64,000 nucleotides of DNA from Panax quinquefolius. Lineage: Eukaryota > Streptophyta > Magnoliopsida > Apiales > Araliaceae. The stretch covers positions 4,158,237 to 4,222,236 of the forward strand of contig CM035168.1 in assembly GCA_020205615.1 (NCBI GenBank), given 5' to 3'. Positions 11,641 to 24,500 of the stretch are shown piece after piece (position 1 is the first letter of the stretch; each line of letters begins with the position of its first letter). The position numbers and the translations under genes are program-made. Below the pieces are notes generated by a model that searched no databases, was not told the origin of the DNA, and worked only from the letters and a program-made list of their open reading frames with translations.

Positions 11641-12691
11641 TCATATATTCTATGATACTCATTTGGTTAAAATTTTGGCTTCTATACTCCATGAAATTAG
11701 TGGAATATCCTTGATATTTGCGCTTCATCCAGTATCTTTTCATGAAAATATTCTTCTGAGCATTCTTGAATTTTACTCCACAAAGCAGTATCATGTTGAC
11801 AATTTGGACATTATTGAGTTTAGGATAAATTAACGTATAAATCTTTAAAATTTATTCTTGAACTTGTTTTATTGAATTATTATGTCATTGTCATCATCCT
11901 CATACTTATATTGTGATGAAAGTCATCCTTGGCTTACGTGCATAGATGGCCTTGGTATGATTATGACCAGGGATTATTCGGTATAATCATGACCTGTAAT
12001 ATTATAAATGATGTGGTAAAAGTCCTCAGTGGCCTGTAGTGTATTGACGGACAGTTTTTGGTATGATTATGACCAGGGATTATTCGGTATAGTCATGACC
12101 ATTGATAATTTATTGAATATCCTTGGCCCGTAAAACAGGGATGACTCGATGATGTGATTTATTTATTAACCTGAGTCTCAGCGATAAAAATTGATAAAAA
12201 CATTTTAAATCATAGAAGATAGTAGATATCATGCTCTACTTGACTCTTCTAATGGATTTCTTATTCGCTTCTGATTAAACTTGATGTCTATTGTATTTTA
12301 TCGGTTTAACATTGTTGAAGACTAATGATAATTTATCTACGCATTATCTTAGTCATAATATTTCTTCTTTGGGCTAGTTGAGCTCACTCCTTTCTTTCAC
12401 CGGTTCTTTTCGGGAAATGAGAGCGTGGCGGGACTAGTCGAGGAGCGGAGTGTGGTCGAGATGATAGTATTAGTAGTCCTCACTATTACATTAAATAGTG
12501 TGACAATAAATGTATTGAGGACTCTTTTGAGTGTGGATATTGTCTAGATGACAATATTCTTATTAAAACTCTTAATTTATGTTTTGTCGTATTTTACACA
12601 TTTGTTGTATAATTAGTTTATATTTGTATTTAGTACCTTGTATCTGACGACCCAAGATGGGTGATGTATACCCATTTTTGGGGGCGTCATG

Positions 12692-12710
12692 ATTAATATC
12701 AAAGCTTAGG
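12692..12710 (+). other. G2 primer-binding site (decayed)
   Basis: TTAATATCAAAGCTTAGGG corresponds to TTGGTATCAGAGCTTAGGG in G4; two G-to-A changes have weakened complementarity to tRNA-Met. Confidence 0.65.
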
Positions 12711-12871
12711 GATATGATCCCTGGTGAGATGTGAGACAAGTACTAGGAGGGAGATGGGGAATTCTTCGCTAATATGACCTACCTAAGTTTATTTGGTATT
12801 TAATTGGTGATTGAGTATAGGGATAATATGTGATATGTTAATTTACCCTTGTTTTGTGATGGTGTTTGAAA

Positions 12872-13826
12872 ATGGCATCCGAAAATGTTGAGATAAGCAA
12901 TGAAGTAAAATAATATGGACCGTATCGCGATGACGAGGCTAAGTTTTATGAGTAATCCGGTTTGCATCCCATTTATGTCGATAATGAGGAGGCGAATGAC
13001 GCGAATGTTTCTAAGAGGTTTGAAACCCGATATCGTCGATACCTCATTTCTCATAAACTTTGTTTATATTCGGATGTTGTGAATAGGGCTTAGTTATTGG
13101 GTAGCGATAATGAGTTAGCACAACCAAAAGGTAACGACCAATAACACGATAATAATCGTAAATGGGGTGGCAATGCCATCCGAACAATGATGACCATCGT
13201 GGGGAAATTATCATGCCAAGAATGGTAACCACTTGGTGGTAATCATGGCCAAGATATTAGAAGTGGAAATTTCAAGAAGAGAAGGTCATTTAGCTCAATT
13301 TTGTCGTGCACCAAAGTTAAGTTCAGCTGGGATGGAGGCATCCAAGGGTGTCCCAGACAATACAAAACCGGTAGTTCAAGGGAGAGCGTTTGTCGTAACC
13401 TCCCAAAAAGCGAGGAATCCGAACGAGATGATCACGGGTAAGCCAATCATAAACTCTAGTGAAGTTTATACTTTATTTGATACCGGTTCTACCCATTCCT
13501 ATATTTCTCCTACTTGTGCTCAACGTTTAAATTTGACTCCGGAGAAATTAGACTTTGATTTATCTGTTGAAACTCCGTTGGGAGAAACCTTCGTTACCTC
13601 CACTGTTTATAAATCTTGTTTAATTCATATCGACACTTTCACGTTACCTGTCGATCTTATCTCTTTGAAAATACTTGCCTTTGATGTGATTTTAGGAATC
13701 GATTGGTTAACTACTCATCAAGCTTTTACGAAGGTTGTTAGCTTTCATATTCTAACCAACTTTGTTATGCGAATTCAAGCAACCAAACCACTAAAGTTAA
13801 TCTTTGTTATATCGAGCCATAAGTAA
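12872..13826 (+). pseudogene. G2 gag-protease remnant
   Basis: The Gag start MASENVEISNE (12872) is quickly interrupted by stops. From 13233 a 197-codon frame runs through the knuckle tail EGHLAQFC and a linker into an aspartic protease: DTGSTHSYIS at residues 83-92 is the active-site loop, and ILGIDWL at 153-159 is the usual hydrophobic partner motif. In the family this protease cuts the Gag-Pol polyprotein. Compared with G1 and G5, the segment between the basic stretch (nucleotides FKKRR-like at 13270-13285) and the second knuckle is missing, fusing ISRRE to GHLA in another frame. G4 has the same junction. The frame decays shortly after the protease. Confidence 0.8.
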
Positions 13827-14329
13827 AGAGCCACGATCCTTTCATTGTTGACTTCCTTGTGTGGAATGCAAGAAGCGGACTTTTCCGTAGGGGCGTTGTG
13901 AATGACGATGGCAAGTTGATAGGTATCGATGTGTCGTGTTATCCAAGTCTTGGATGAGAGTCACGATTTTGAATGATATTTCTATTGTTAATAAATTTCT
14001 GACGTATTCTTAAAGACTTCTTAGCTTTATCTCAGAGGCGTGAAATTGAATTTTTGTATTGACCCTAGTACAAAAACCCATTTCGTATAACTTACAAATG
14101 ATGAAGATAGAGTTAAAGACTCTAGGGACCCACGTGAAGATAACAAATATACGATTAGAATCGACTTTAGTCGATAATGTTAAAGCCGCTAAAGCTACAG
14201 ACCCGGAGTTGATGAATACGAAGAAAAGGTTCAAGAGGGCGGTATTTTAAAAGTAAGAGTTGCTGAAGAGAGGAAATCTCAACCCTCAATTTTATTGGCC
14301 CATTTGAAATCCTTGATCGAGTAAGAACT
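13827..14329 (+). pseudogene. G2 degenerate pro-RT linker and RT start
   Basis: Broken translation shows a VDFLVWN-type linker and, near 14035-14085, the start of the RT domain (REIEF.IDPSTKTHF-like). After 14085 the sequence leaves the RT region. Collinear with 42020-42330 of G4, so both copies derive from the same truncated template up to this point. Confidence 0.55.
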
Positions 14330-14623
14330 GTGGCTTATAAACTCGTTTTACCGCCAATTATGTCGCGTGTTCATAAAGTTTTTAACATATCGATGTTACG
14401 TAAATATGTGGATGACCCGAACCACGTTATTAAATTAGAACTAGACGAGATAGCAAATGATTTAACGTATGAGGAGATACGTGTTAAAATCTTGGATAAG
14501 AAGGATCATATTCAACACTCAAAGGTTATACCTCAAGAGTTAGAATCTGAAATGAAGTCAAGGTATCCTCACCTCTTCGGCATACCAGTTACGTACGTAA
14601 ATTTCGAGGGCAAAATTTCATAA
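14330..14623 (+). pseudogene. G2 polyprotein C-terminus with chromodomain-like tail
   Basis: A 97-codon frame begins YKLVLPPIMSRVHKVFNISM, the conserved end of chromovirus integrase (the PPxxSRVHxVFHVS block), then DPNHVIKLELDEI, a VKILDKKDHI segment and a final ESEMKSRYPHLF. The last part matches the Tekay/Del-type C-terminal chromodomain, which in this lineage is thought to direct integration to marked chromatin. The domain is shortened in the middle (about 15 residues fewer than usual). It ends 11 bp before the 3' LTR and overlaps the polypurine tract. Confidence 0.75.
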
Positions 14624-14634
14624 GGAGGGGAGAT
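14620..14634 (+). other. G2 polypurine tract
   Basis: CATAAGGAGGGGAGAT directly precedes the 3' LTR; the same tract precedes the 3' LTRs of G4 and G5. Confidence 0.8.
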
Positions 14635-15250
14635 TGTGAGACCCCAAATTTTATGAATAAAGATTTAAATTTCTCGAAATATTTTTTTCAAAATTATAGT
14701 GTGGATTTGAGATAATGTTATAGTTGTGGGTAATATTTAGAAATTTTAAAAAGTATGCAAGTTGTTATATAATATTCGATTGGTCGGGGAATATCGTTTT
14801 AATAGGGAATATTCGTACGACGACACAATCATTGGTGGACCCCACAACGGAATTATTGTCGGATTGAGAAAACGACAAAAATATTTTTATAAAAATAACG
14901 ACGGAAGTTTTATCATTAACTGTTGAAACACCCGGTGTTAAAAGTACAGTAATACGCGTGGTTGCATAGTATCTCACATTATTTGATTCAATTATTGTCG
15001 ATATTTTATATATTATTAAATCAATAATTGAGATAACAAAGTTATTAATATTATTATTTGCAATATTAACGATGTCTAGAAGTTCTGCCAAGAAGAGGTT
15101 TGGTCACCTAATTGCGCACTAATAGGAAATTTTTTTTATTGGAAAGCCCCCTCTTTCCTGGAAATGACCTGGTCGATTAATATTGTGAATTATAATAATG
15201 ATGATAAATATTGTTAAATATATTGAGGTGTCTTTTTATGAAGTCACGAA

Positions 15251-15299
<49 letters not shown>

Positions 15300-18200
15300 A
15301 ATTTTGTTTTATTAGTATTATTAATGTAATAAAATAGAAAAGCTTTTATATAAAACAAAAAAATTTATAAAGTTATTTGTTTTATTAGACAATAATTAGA
15401 ATATAATATATTTTATTATGCATAGTGTTTTGCATAATAAAATCTTTTTTATATAAAAGAATACTTTTATAAAGTTATTTGTTTTATTAGACAATAATTA
15501 AAATATAATATATTTTATTATGCATAGTGTTTGCATAGTACCTACATATTGTTTTTGCATAGTAAAATCTTTTATATAAAAAGCAGAATACTTTATAAAG
15601 TTAATTATTTTATTAGATTTTAAATAAATAAATATATATATATATATATTATATTATTTTTTTATTGCATAGTATCCTTTCTATTTTCCTATAAATAGGA
15701 TGCTTAGTTAGAATTGAAAACACACCAGAAGTTCAGGGAATTCTCTTTCTATAATCTTGAGCGTATTTCTTTAGAGTTTAAGAAAGCTATGAGCGTAGTG
15801 CAAGTTTTCTTCAAGTATATCCCCGCCCTACCCGTCGGAGTACTCTTCTTTATAAGGTAAGGGATGTTAATTGTTGTACTCGTAAGGGGTATTATTTCTT
15901 TTGTATTCATGAAAAGAACTTCTATTATTCCATTCCTTATTATTCTGTTGGAATAACTGTTAGGTTTTGTGAAAATCAAAGTAGCAATCAAATTGCAAAT
16001 TATAGCTGAGCGAGATAAAATCGATTTAAAATTTTTCACAAACCAATTACCGGATCATCCTTTATGCATATTATTAATTAAGCGAAGAATAAGAAATTAT
16101 GAAATCATACCTTGTGAAACGAAGCTTCCTCAGTGCTGAGTTCACCTCCTACTTCTCATGATCTCCTTGAATCTCAAGGGTAGATTCCTTCCTTTGATTA
16201 ATGTAAGCCACCCAAGTGTATGGCCTCTATAGGTGATCCACCGAGGAAGAGAATTTTTCAAGAAGAAGGGATGTTTTTCAAACCCTAGTTTTTCTATCGT
16301 ATAGAAAAAGGGTGTACTCTCCAAAATCTAGGAATTACGTATATAAGATATCTAATATAAGACTCCTCTTATAAAGATATCATGTAACCTATTTTAATTA
16401 AAATAAGGTATTATTTATTTAATTAAACTCTTTTAATTAAATGGGCTCCCCTAATCTATTAGGGTTAATTAATTAAACTTCTTTAACTAATTTTCTTTCC
16501 TAATCAATTAGGAATAAATGAGAGTACTAATATTAAATTAATTCCTAAACCTTTTAGAAATTAAAATAATAATAATTGTAATAATATTAATAAGACTCCT
16601 CTTATTAATTTATATTTAATATTTCTAAAATATTAAATAATAAATATTAAGCTATTTAATTTATTCTATCACCATAGATTAAATTAAATATACTTAATAC
16701 ATTATTACAATTATGCCATTAACTTCTTAAATAATTATTCTTCCTTTTATGGTGTGACCCTTTAGGTTCTCCATATTAAGCCGGTTGTGAATAAATCAAT
16801 TAGAATAATTTTAATCTCATTTAAATAAATAAATTAAACAAATAATTTATTTAAATAAATAATATTTATTCTACAATAGGGATAAGCCTCCTAGCGATCA
16901 ACGACTTTCCAGATAATATAGATTTCAACATTAATCATAAAAGAACCTTTGAGTAAATAGTTCTGTACAATTCAATCCTTCCACCATCTGATGTCCCGAT
17001 TAAATATAAGACATGGAATTTATCACGTCAAGTCTTATTTTATTTAATTATATGTATTTCGATTCCTAAATGAACAACTCTAATGAATACAAATTAGAAA
17101 CTACTTTCTAATTTCATTCCACCTTGGCAAGGATTCACGGGTTGTCATTTATCGAATCACATAGGACATTTCTCCTTTTACTAGAAGTGGTAGATTCTTT
17201 ATTGATCATTCATTATCTTCATATATAACTTATTACACCCAAGCATACCCTTTGATATACTCTAAGAGTCTTAAGGAATAAGTCAAAGTATAATTCATTA
17301 TATATAAGATACTATGATGATCTCAAGTCTAAGGATCATTTGTCACTACTATCACTCTGAGAATTCTATTGACGATGTAAGTAAAACTCCATTAGGTATT
17401 CTTTAGCGAGTCACGTTCAAATTGAACTTATTCTCTAATAAGCACCTACATACTTGCTTTAGTGTCTCCACACAAATGATCGTGAGACCAATCATCCTTA
17501 TCCAATGAGAAAGCAACGTATACCCAATCTATCGGATTCACTAATCCCTATTTAGTAATCCAATGATTGGGAACTATTTTAGTTTTAAGCTTTCTAAGAA
17601 TTTAGATCTCATTAGAATGATCATCATCATTATTCTAAAAGCGTTGCTTAAAACTATGGGTTTATCACATATTATTAAAAGCGACACCATGTAGATAATA
17701 AATGCCTTTAATAAATAATTCTTTTATTAATAAATAAATAAGATTGATTACACGATATGCTTTATCATCATACATGATTGGCTTGTATGCATAATACTTT
17801 CAATAACTTTTGTATATCGCGGACTACCCTATCATGGTGAAATTTTTACATTATTCCATTCCTTATTATTATGTTGGAATAACTTTGTATATCTGCAATA
17901 CCGCATACATGGTGAAATTCTCTGTTATTTCATTCTTTATCATTACATTGGAACATCCTGTTTATGCGTATTACTAAACTGACACTGGTTCCATTATTTA
18001 TTATTACATTGGAATAACTTCGTATGCATGCGATCTATCGCATCGCGTACGGTGAAGTCTTTTGTTATTCCATTCTCTATTATTACATTTGAATATATCC
18101 TGCAGCGTTCTGGCATGACTGGTTCCATTATTTATTATTACATTTGGAATAACACATGCATGCGATTATCGCATGTATGGTGAATTCTTACGTTATTCCA

Positions 18201-19392
18201 TTCTTTATTATTACTGTTGGAATAACACATCTATATGGATTACCACATGCATGGTGAATGACCCTTCGTATTCATTTCTTATTAAATTGTGGAAATGATC
18301 TGTCTACGTGGATTACCGCATGGCGGGTGAAAATTCATTGCAGTTTCATATATTCTATGATACTCATTTGGTTAAAATTTTGGCTTCTATACTCCATGAA
18401 ATTAGTGGAATATCCTTGATAATTGCGCTTCATCCAGTATCTTTTCATGGAAATATTCTTCTGAGCATTCTTGAATTTTACTCCACAAAGCAGTATCATG
18501 TTGACAATTTGGACATTATTGAGTTTAGGATAAATTAACTTATAAATCTTTTAAATTTATTCTTGAACTTGTTTTATTGAATTATTATGTCATTGTCATC
18601 ATCCTCATACTTATATTGTGATGAAAGTCATCTTTGGCTTACGTGCATAGATGGACTTGGTATGATTATGATCAGGGATTATTCGGTATAATCGTGACTG
18701 TAATGTTATAAATGATATGGTAAAAGTCCTCGATGCTTTTGTAATGTATTGGAACGACGGTTTTGGTATGATTATGACCGAGGATTATTCGGTATAGTCA
18801 TGAACATTGATAATTTATTGAATATCCTTGGCGTAAAGCGAGGATGACTCGATGATGTGATTTATTTATTGGTGAGTCTCGTGATAAAAATTGATGAAAA
18901 GCGTTTTAAATCATAGAAGATAGTAGATATCATGCTTCTACTTGACTCTTCAATGGATTGCTTATTCCGCTGCAGATTAAACTTAATGTTTATTGTATTT
19001 TATCGGTTTAACATTGTTGAAGACTAATGATAATTTATTACGCATTATCTTAGTCATAATATTTCTTCTTTGGGCTAGTTGAGTTCACCCTTTCTTTCAC
19101 TGTTCTCTTCAGGAAATGAGAACGTAGTCGGGACTAGTCGGAGAACGGAGTGACGGTCAAGATGATAATATTAGTAGTCCTCACTATTCTGTTAAATAGT
19201 GTGACAATAAATGTATTGATGACTCCTTTGAGTGTGGATATTGTCTAGATGATAATATTCTTATTAAAACTCTCAATTTATGTTTTGTCGTATTTTTCAC
19301 GACTGTTGTATAATTAGTTTATATTTGTATTCAGTACCTTGTATCTGACGACCCAAGATGGGTGATGTATACCCTTTTTTGGGGGCGTCACA
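14635..19392 (+). mobile_element. G2 3' LTR, interrupted
   Basis: Starts TGTGAGACCCCAAATTTTAT and ends TTTTTTGGGGGCGTCACA. Removing the 1.85-kb solo LTR and its duplicated ATAAC leaves about 2.9 kb, equal to the 5' LTR. It includes a (TA)n run (15257-15298), a TATA-like box, the hairpin subrepeats (17820-18330) and conserved 3' blocks. Confidence 0.87.
15958..17802 (+). mobile_element. Solo LTR of an unrelated retrotransposon
   Basis: An 1845-bp segment starting TGTTAGGTTTTGTGAAAATC and ending ATAATACTTTCA, flanked by a perfect 5-bp ATAAC duplication (15953-15957, 17803-17807). It interrupts the G2 hairpin array, whose GGAATAACTT unit resumes exactly afterwards. No coding sequence, primer site or second LTR lies within, so it is a solo LTR left by recombination between two LTRs. 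The TG...CA ends and general look suggest Copia, but superfamily cannot be proved without the internal region. Confidence 0.85.
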
Positions 19393-19514
19393 AAAAATAC
19401 TTTTATAGACTTTATAAAAGTCTTAATTAAATACCACCTAACTTTTAAAGACATTACAAAAGTTATAATTGAATACCACTAAACTTTTATTAACTCTTTA
19501 AATGTCTTGATTGA

Positions 19515-20955
19515 GGAGGGTGTATTCAATTAAGATTTTTAAAGACTTTTTTTAAGTGACAGACTTTTGTAGAGTTTGTGAATTTTAATGATTTTTAAAG
19601 ACTTTAAAGACTTTTTGAAAATGATTTTTATAGACTCCATGAAAAAAGTGACAGACTTTAATAGACTTTTTACCAAGATTTTAATAGACTTTTGTATATT
19701 TCTCATATATTTTGTAGGTTATTTTAATTGTTAATTAGCCCATGTGTACAGCCTCTCACTCTTTTTTCATGAACTACAGGAAATCTCGTTATTTCATTAA
19801 ATTATTGTGGCATAAGATTTTATATATGTTGAAAGCATTCATATTATTCTACTCATTTCATGATAAATTTGGATATTCGAATACGAATAAAACTTTAGAA
19901 GCTACAAAAATTAATCTCACTTTTCATTGAACTATATATACTATATAAGCGTACGATTTTTTAATAGGAGTACCAAACTCTGTTTTTCACAAAATAATAT
20001 GACTATGAAAATCTATATGATCGCAAAACTTCATACATGTGAGTAAATTACCACCAAGTTATAAAAAATTTATCAGAGAGATTTTTAGTCGTCGGTAAGC
20101 CACAGACAAAATTGTCAGAGGGATTTTATTTTTCTTAAAATTATTAATAGTTGTTAATGAACCAAAATTGACCGTTAAAAAATAATTGTGCCATTTTTTT
20201 AATTTATTTATGATGTTAGAAATTAATAAATTAATTAAAATGCTACGTAACTAATTTTTTAACAGTCGACCGTTGTCATCTTTTAACTAATTTTTTTAAT
20301 TTTGATGAGTTTTAGAATTTATCAATATTCGTATATATCATGTACTATATCTATATAATATAAAATAGATATAATATAATATTAAAAATCAAAATTCTTG
20401 TTTGATTTTTCAAAGTTATAACGAGATATTCCTATAATAAAAATTTTGTCTAATTTATCTAATTTTTAATAAATTTAGTAAAAAAAAATATAAACGGCTT
20501 ATAATTTTAATAATTATATTTTCTAAAATTAGATTAATTTATATTCATTTTAATTTAAAAATTTACTGGAAAGTTTTGCGACTTTTGAATTTTCCATAAA
20601 ATCTCATTGCAATTTTGTTACTGGCAATTTGAATTTTATCTTTGTGTTTAATATTGAAAGTCTTTAGAGATAAGGTCAGACTTTGAATATGGGTTGATAG
20701 TTATAACTTTTCTTCTAAAGTCTGTCAAACTCTACCATTTGATAGAAATCTGAAAAATGACTTTTTGAATACCAAGATACTTTTATAGATTTTATAAAAG
20801 TCTCAATTCAATACAACCTAACTTTTAAAAATATTACAAAAGTTGTAATTGAATACCAATAAATTTTTATAAATTTTTTAAATGTCTTGATTGAATACAA
20901 CTAAACTTTTAAAGTCTTTAAAAGTTTTTAAAATTTTTAATTAAATACATCCTCC
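19515..20955. mobile_element. PIF/Harbinger-like non-autonomous element B
   Basis: An uninterrupted 1441-bp copy: GGAGGGTGTATTCAATTAAG at the left, AATTAAATACATCCTCC at the right, with TGA duplicated at 19512-19514 and 20956-20958. It sits inside the 3' end of its sister copy A and aligns with it over its full length. The subterminal regions carry many short TTTAAAGACTTT-type repeats in both orientations. The longest frame (62 codons from 19742) is repeated in A but resembles no transposase. Mobilised, presumably, by a PIF-type transposase encoded elsewhere. Confidence 0.8.
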
Positions 20956-21212
20956 TGAATACAACTAAACTTTTAAAGTTTTTAAAAATCTTTAAAAATA
21001 TTTAAAAGTTTTAATTGAATACATCCTCCTTAAATTTAATTTAAGACTTATAAATCAAATTGATGCCTACTTAGTTGAATATTTTACTTAGCCAATTAAA
21101 CAATTATGCCTAGCTTGCAGCCACACCCACACCACCCCAAGTCCGTAAACCGTAATCGATCGACCGAATCAAAAAGTAAAAGTGTAGTCTTTTTTTACTT
21201 GGCAGTTAACAA

Positions 21213-21511
21213 ATGGCTGCTCCACTGTTTGTGGGAGGCGTCCCAATCCTCTGCCTCCGGCTTCAACACCACAGACTCGCCGTCGCCTTACTCACACGTC
21301 AGCCGTCGTCCACTTCCGCCGAGTTGACTCTGCCGGACGACAACTTATCCTTTGCGGCGCAGGCCACGCCGCAATTTCGCGCCAAAGAGCGACCCAGTTA
21401 CCGGAGGATAGATGATCCAGATTATAGGAAATGGAAAGATAAAGAAGAGGAGATACTCAAAGACATCGAGCCCATCACTCTTCTCGCGAAAGAAATTATT
21501 CATTCTTCGAG
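21213..21511 (+). CDS. DCL: DCL exon 1
   Basis: 299 bp from the ATG to TCGAG|GTTTC. It carries the transit-peptide-like N-terminus and the first part of the DUF3223 domain up to KEIIHSS. GC content is clearly higher than in the flanking transposon DNA. Reading on past the donor site meets a stop at about 21720 with no similarity, which supports the splice. Confidence 0.85.
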
Positions 21512-24500
21512 GTTTCATTTGAGAATTTCTCTCGCTTTGAAATCCCATTCATTGATTATGATTTTAAGGTTTTGTCATTTGTTTCTGTTTAATTCTAGCA
21601 TTCATATTAATTATAAAAAATCTATCCTTGAGTACTTGTGTTTCCCTTATACTTTATTGATAGGTAAAGAAAACCTGACTTGGTTATCACATCTATTATC
21701 TTATTTTTTAGTTCTATCATAATTTACGAATCTGCATATATCAAAATGTGCTGTCTGGTCTCGGTGTATTTCAATGTTAATGATGGAAAAGTGTCATTTT
21801 GTCTAATCACATGTATCCAATTTGGCACTGGAACTCTCGAGTTTGTATTGCTACTTTATAAACTAGTGTTTTATAATTGAAGATTTAAATCACTATTGAA
21901 TTTTAATCAGGATGTCAACTACCAAAGCATTACTAGGGATAGAGAATTTTTGAGATTTGACATTATTTTAATAAAATACTTTGCGCGCGCACACACATAG
22001 GAAGATCCAAATTTCTTTATGTGGTTTAAGAGGATACTGTAGAAATTATTGTGAGATATCTTGTGTCATAAGTGGATTATGTTGAATGTTACTGATGGAA
22101 ACACGTGGATACTATGAGGTGGACCATATATGGTACATGAAAGTCTTTGTTGGAGTATACTAGTCTTCTAAGTCTAATACTGGGTTCTGCAATCACTTCG
22201 TATATTTCAATTTGATGTGTGGGTGTGTGATATTTGGATAAGTTGACGTGGTTGAATTGGTGAACATTGGCACTGAGTACTTGTATATAATTACAGGCCT
22301 TTAAATTTTTGGAATGAATTACTTCTGCAATATAAAGTGACTGACTCCAGTATAAAAAGAGTTATAAGCATATAAGGAATATATTGAAACAACCAACTTC
22401 ATCTTAGCTGAACTTGAACATATTATGATCTGAGAATTATAGTATTACCTACAAAGTTTTGTTTTCAAGTTAATTTCTCAGTTATAATCAGCTTTCTGAC
22501 AATATTTTTTATGATTCGACCCCGATTCTTGCTGATTGTTTTGATTTGGGACATGGATATTACATTATCTCTCACTTAAACCTCTGACAACCTTGTCAAA
22601 CCAATTAGGCTTACTCTCACCACATCACCCCTGATGCGGAGTGTGTATTCTCTATTGTTTACCTCCCCGCCCACGATATTCACCACAATTCTGCTTTACA
22701 TGTCCTCTCATGGGTGACTTGTAGAACACCATACTCTCCTAGTATTGAGTTGGCTTTGATACCATTTGTAAATATTTCGATCTGTATACTATCGGGTAAT
22801 ATTGAACGCTCATTCCAATTTTTTAAGAGCACGTGGGTCATTTTGGCCCTCCACAAGCCCAATTAAAAGTCATGTTACTGATACACTTGATAGTTGGGTT
22901 ACGTATAAATAATTCAGTCTACCTCACATGCTTAAATCTAGACCGAGTATTACGATTTTTTTTGTCCTCTTTGGTCCATAGAGGTGCATGAGAAAAATTA
23001 TTTCCATGTAATGATGTATGCATAGACACAGGTTGGGTGAGAACTTGATTAGTCGATTGTAATCTTCTCAAAGTTTTTCAGAGACGGGGATAAGTAGTGG
23101 TGGAAAACTATTCGGTTACAATTAAGTAAAATATGACTACTCTAGGTTGGGGATGTCATGTACTGATGTTGGTCGATGTTGTACAAATGTTAATTGTTTT
23201 CTGGCACTAGTTGTCCTTCACTGGCATGGAATTCTTCATTTCTTATAAGAATTGATAACGTATACGAGGTTTTTATTTGGTTAGCTTGTAGAGATGCTAT
23301 ATTGATTGCTAGTGCCAATTGATGGGGACTCCAAGTCAAGGACTAAGAAGAGATTTTTTATATTTGTTATTTGGAGTTTTTATTATGTTTAATATAAATT
23401 AGTTGATGTGATTTATGTATTTTATTTATTAGTGGGGATTTAGGGATATTAATTAGGAATTAGGAATTTTTAATGTTTAGTAAGGATATCTTAGTCTTTT
23501 AGTACTTTTATTATTGTCTAAGTAATACTAGAGTTTTGAGTCTCTTTAAATAGTGATGTAATCACCACAAGTCTTTTAGATTACAAAATATTGATATTGA
23601 TATTGAAATTGATTATTTCATTCATACCGTAGAGGTATCCTACCGTAGAAGTATTTTATCCATCTTGGTGTTGATACGTGGAGTGGATACACTTGCGAGA
23701 TCCTAGTGGTTTAAACGTGGAGTTTAGATCATAGTGTATTTTCCATTAATTCTTCATCTTAAATCTGTCCTACATCATTTTTGGTATCAAAGTTTATGGT
23801 TTCTCTATTAATTTTTCAATTTTTGGGAGATCTTGGGTTTTCAAGAAAAGGCTGAAGTATTGTTCACGGGTCGGATTTACTGTTCACTGACCGGAGTATT
23901 GTTCATCGCCTTAGTTACTCTTCATCGCGCTTGTTTACTGAAAAAAAAGGGAAGAGGAGAAGAAGGCTGCTTTGCCTTGTTGCTACTGCTGCTGCTATTC
24001 TCTAGGAAACAAGAGAAACTCTAATCTCTAACTTAAAAATATTTTGTCAAAATTATAGTTTACACCCCATAGTTTTTGTAACTTTTCAATTTTAGCCCCG
24101 TCGTTTGTACACTTTTCACTTATACCCTTTCATCCTTTTCAAATCTGCCCTACACTTTCTAAATTCCTATTTTAGCCCATATTTTTTATTTTATTTTTAG
24201 TTAGGCCCTTAAGTTATCAAAAAAAAAAAGTTTACTTTATTTATTATTTTATAACCCATTGTCTCAAACATCCAGTGCCTTAATGCCTCAAGCCACTAAA
24301 GAATTGATTGCCGAAGCAAAAGAATATATTTGGTTTCTTGCCAGTGAAAGTTACCGAATATACTACCTTATTAATACATGTGGTCATAGATATTTGAAAC
24401 ACAAGGAGGAAGAACTTAGATCCTAGTTTTATTTATCTCTCATCAATTTTCTTTCCAAAAATTTTTGAGCCTTACCTCGTGATGATGTTGTGTTCCAAAA

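Larger units (their letters stand above)
9788..12691 (+). mobile_element. G2 5' LTR
   Basis: Starts TGTGGGACCCCAAATTTTAT and ends near TTTTGGGGGCGTCATGA. About 2.9 kb, matching the 3' LTR once its solo-LTR insertion is removed. It contains AT runs (10421-10434, 10787-10813), a TATAAATAGGATGC box (10853-10866) that could be the TATA element, a hairpin subrepeat array, and the downstream GGGCTAGTTG block. Confidence 0.88.
9788..19392 (+). mobile_element. G2: Ty3/Gypsy (Tekay/Del-like) deletion derivative
   Basis: A full-length insertion with both LTRs, a 5-bp AAAAA duplication (9783-9787, 19393-19397), a primer-binding site and a polypurine tract. The internal region is only about 1.9 kb: a gag-protease remnant, a short trace of the RT start, then the extreme C-terminus of the polyprotein. 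RT, RNase H and integrase are deleted, so the copy depends on other elements. The 3' LTR is itself interrupted by a solo LTR. The host site is PIF-like element A. It shares a specific gag deletion with G4. Confidence 0.88.
3562..21029. mobile_element. PIF/Harbinger-like non-autonomous element A, heavily interrupted
   Basis: The left terminus GGAGGGTGTATTCAATTAAG (3562) and right terminus ending ATTGAATACATCCTCC (21029) are inverted repeats, and the flanks carry a 3-bp TTA duplication (3559-3561, 21030-21032), as is usual for PIF/Harbinger. Its own sequence survives in four pieces: 3562 to about 4081, 9335-9787, about 19393-19514 and 20959-21029. These align collinearly with the second copy B (19515-20955), except that about 290 bp are missing at the 4081/9335 junction. 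The interruptions are a Gypsy composite, Gypsy G2, and copy B itself. No transposase is encoded. Superfamily rests on TSD size and GG-rich termini only. Confidence 0.75.

Noticed and set aside
9788..12691. Treating each 2.9-kb LTR as a separate element because of its size
   Set aside because: Start, end, primer site, polypurine tract and TSDs show they are true LTRs of one insertion.
20040..20120. CACTA-like words in element B
   Set aside because: No CACTA termini or 3-bp TSD pair of their own; they lie inside B.
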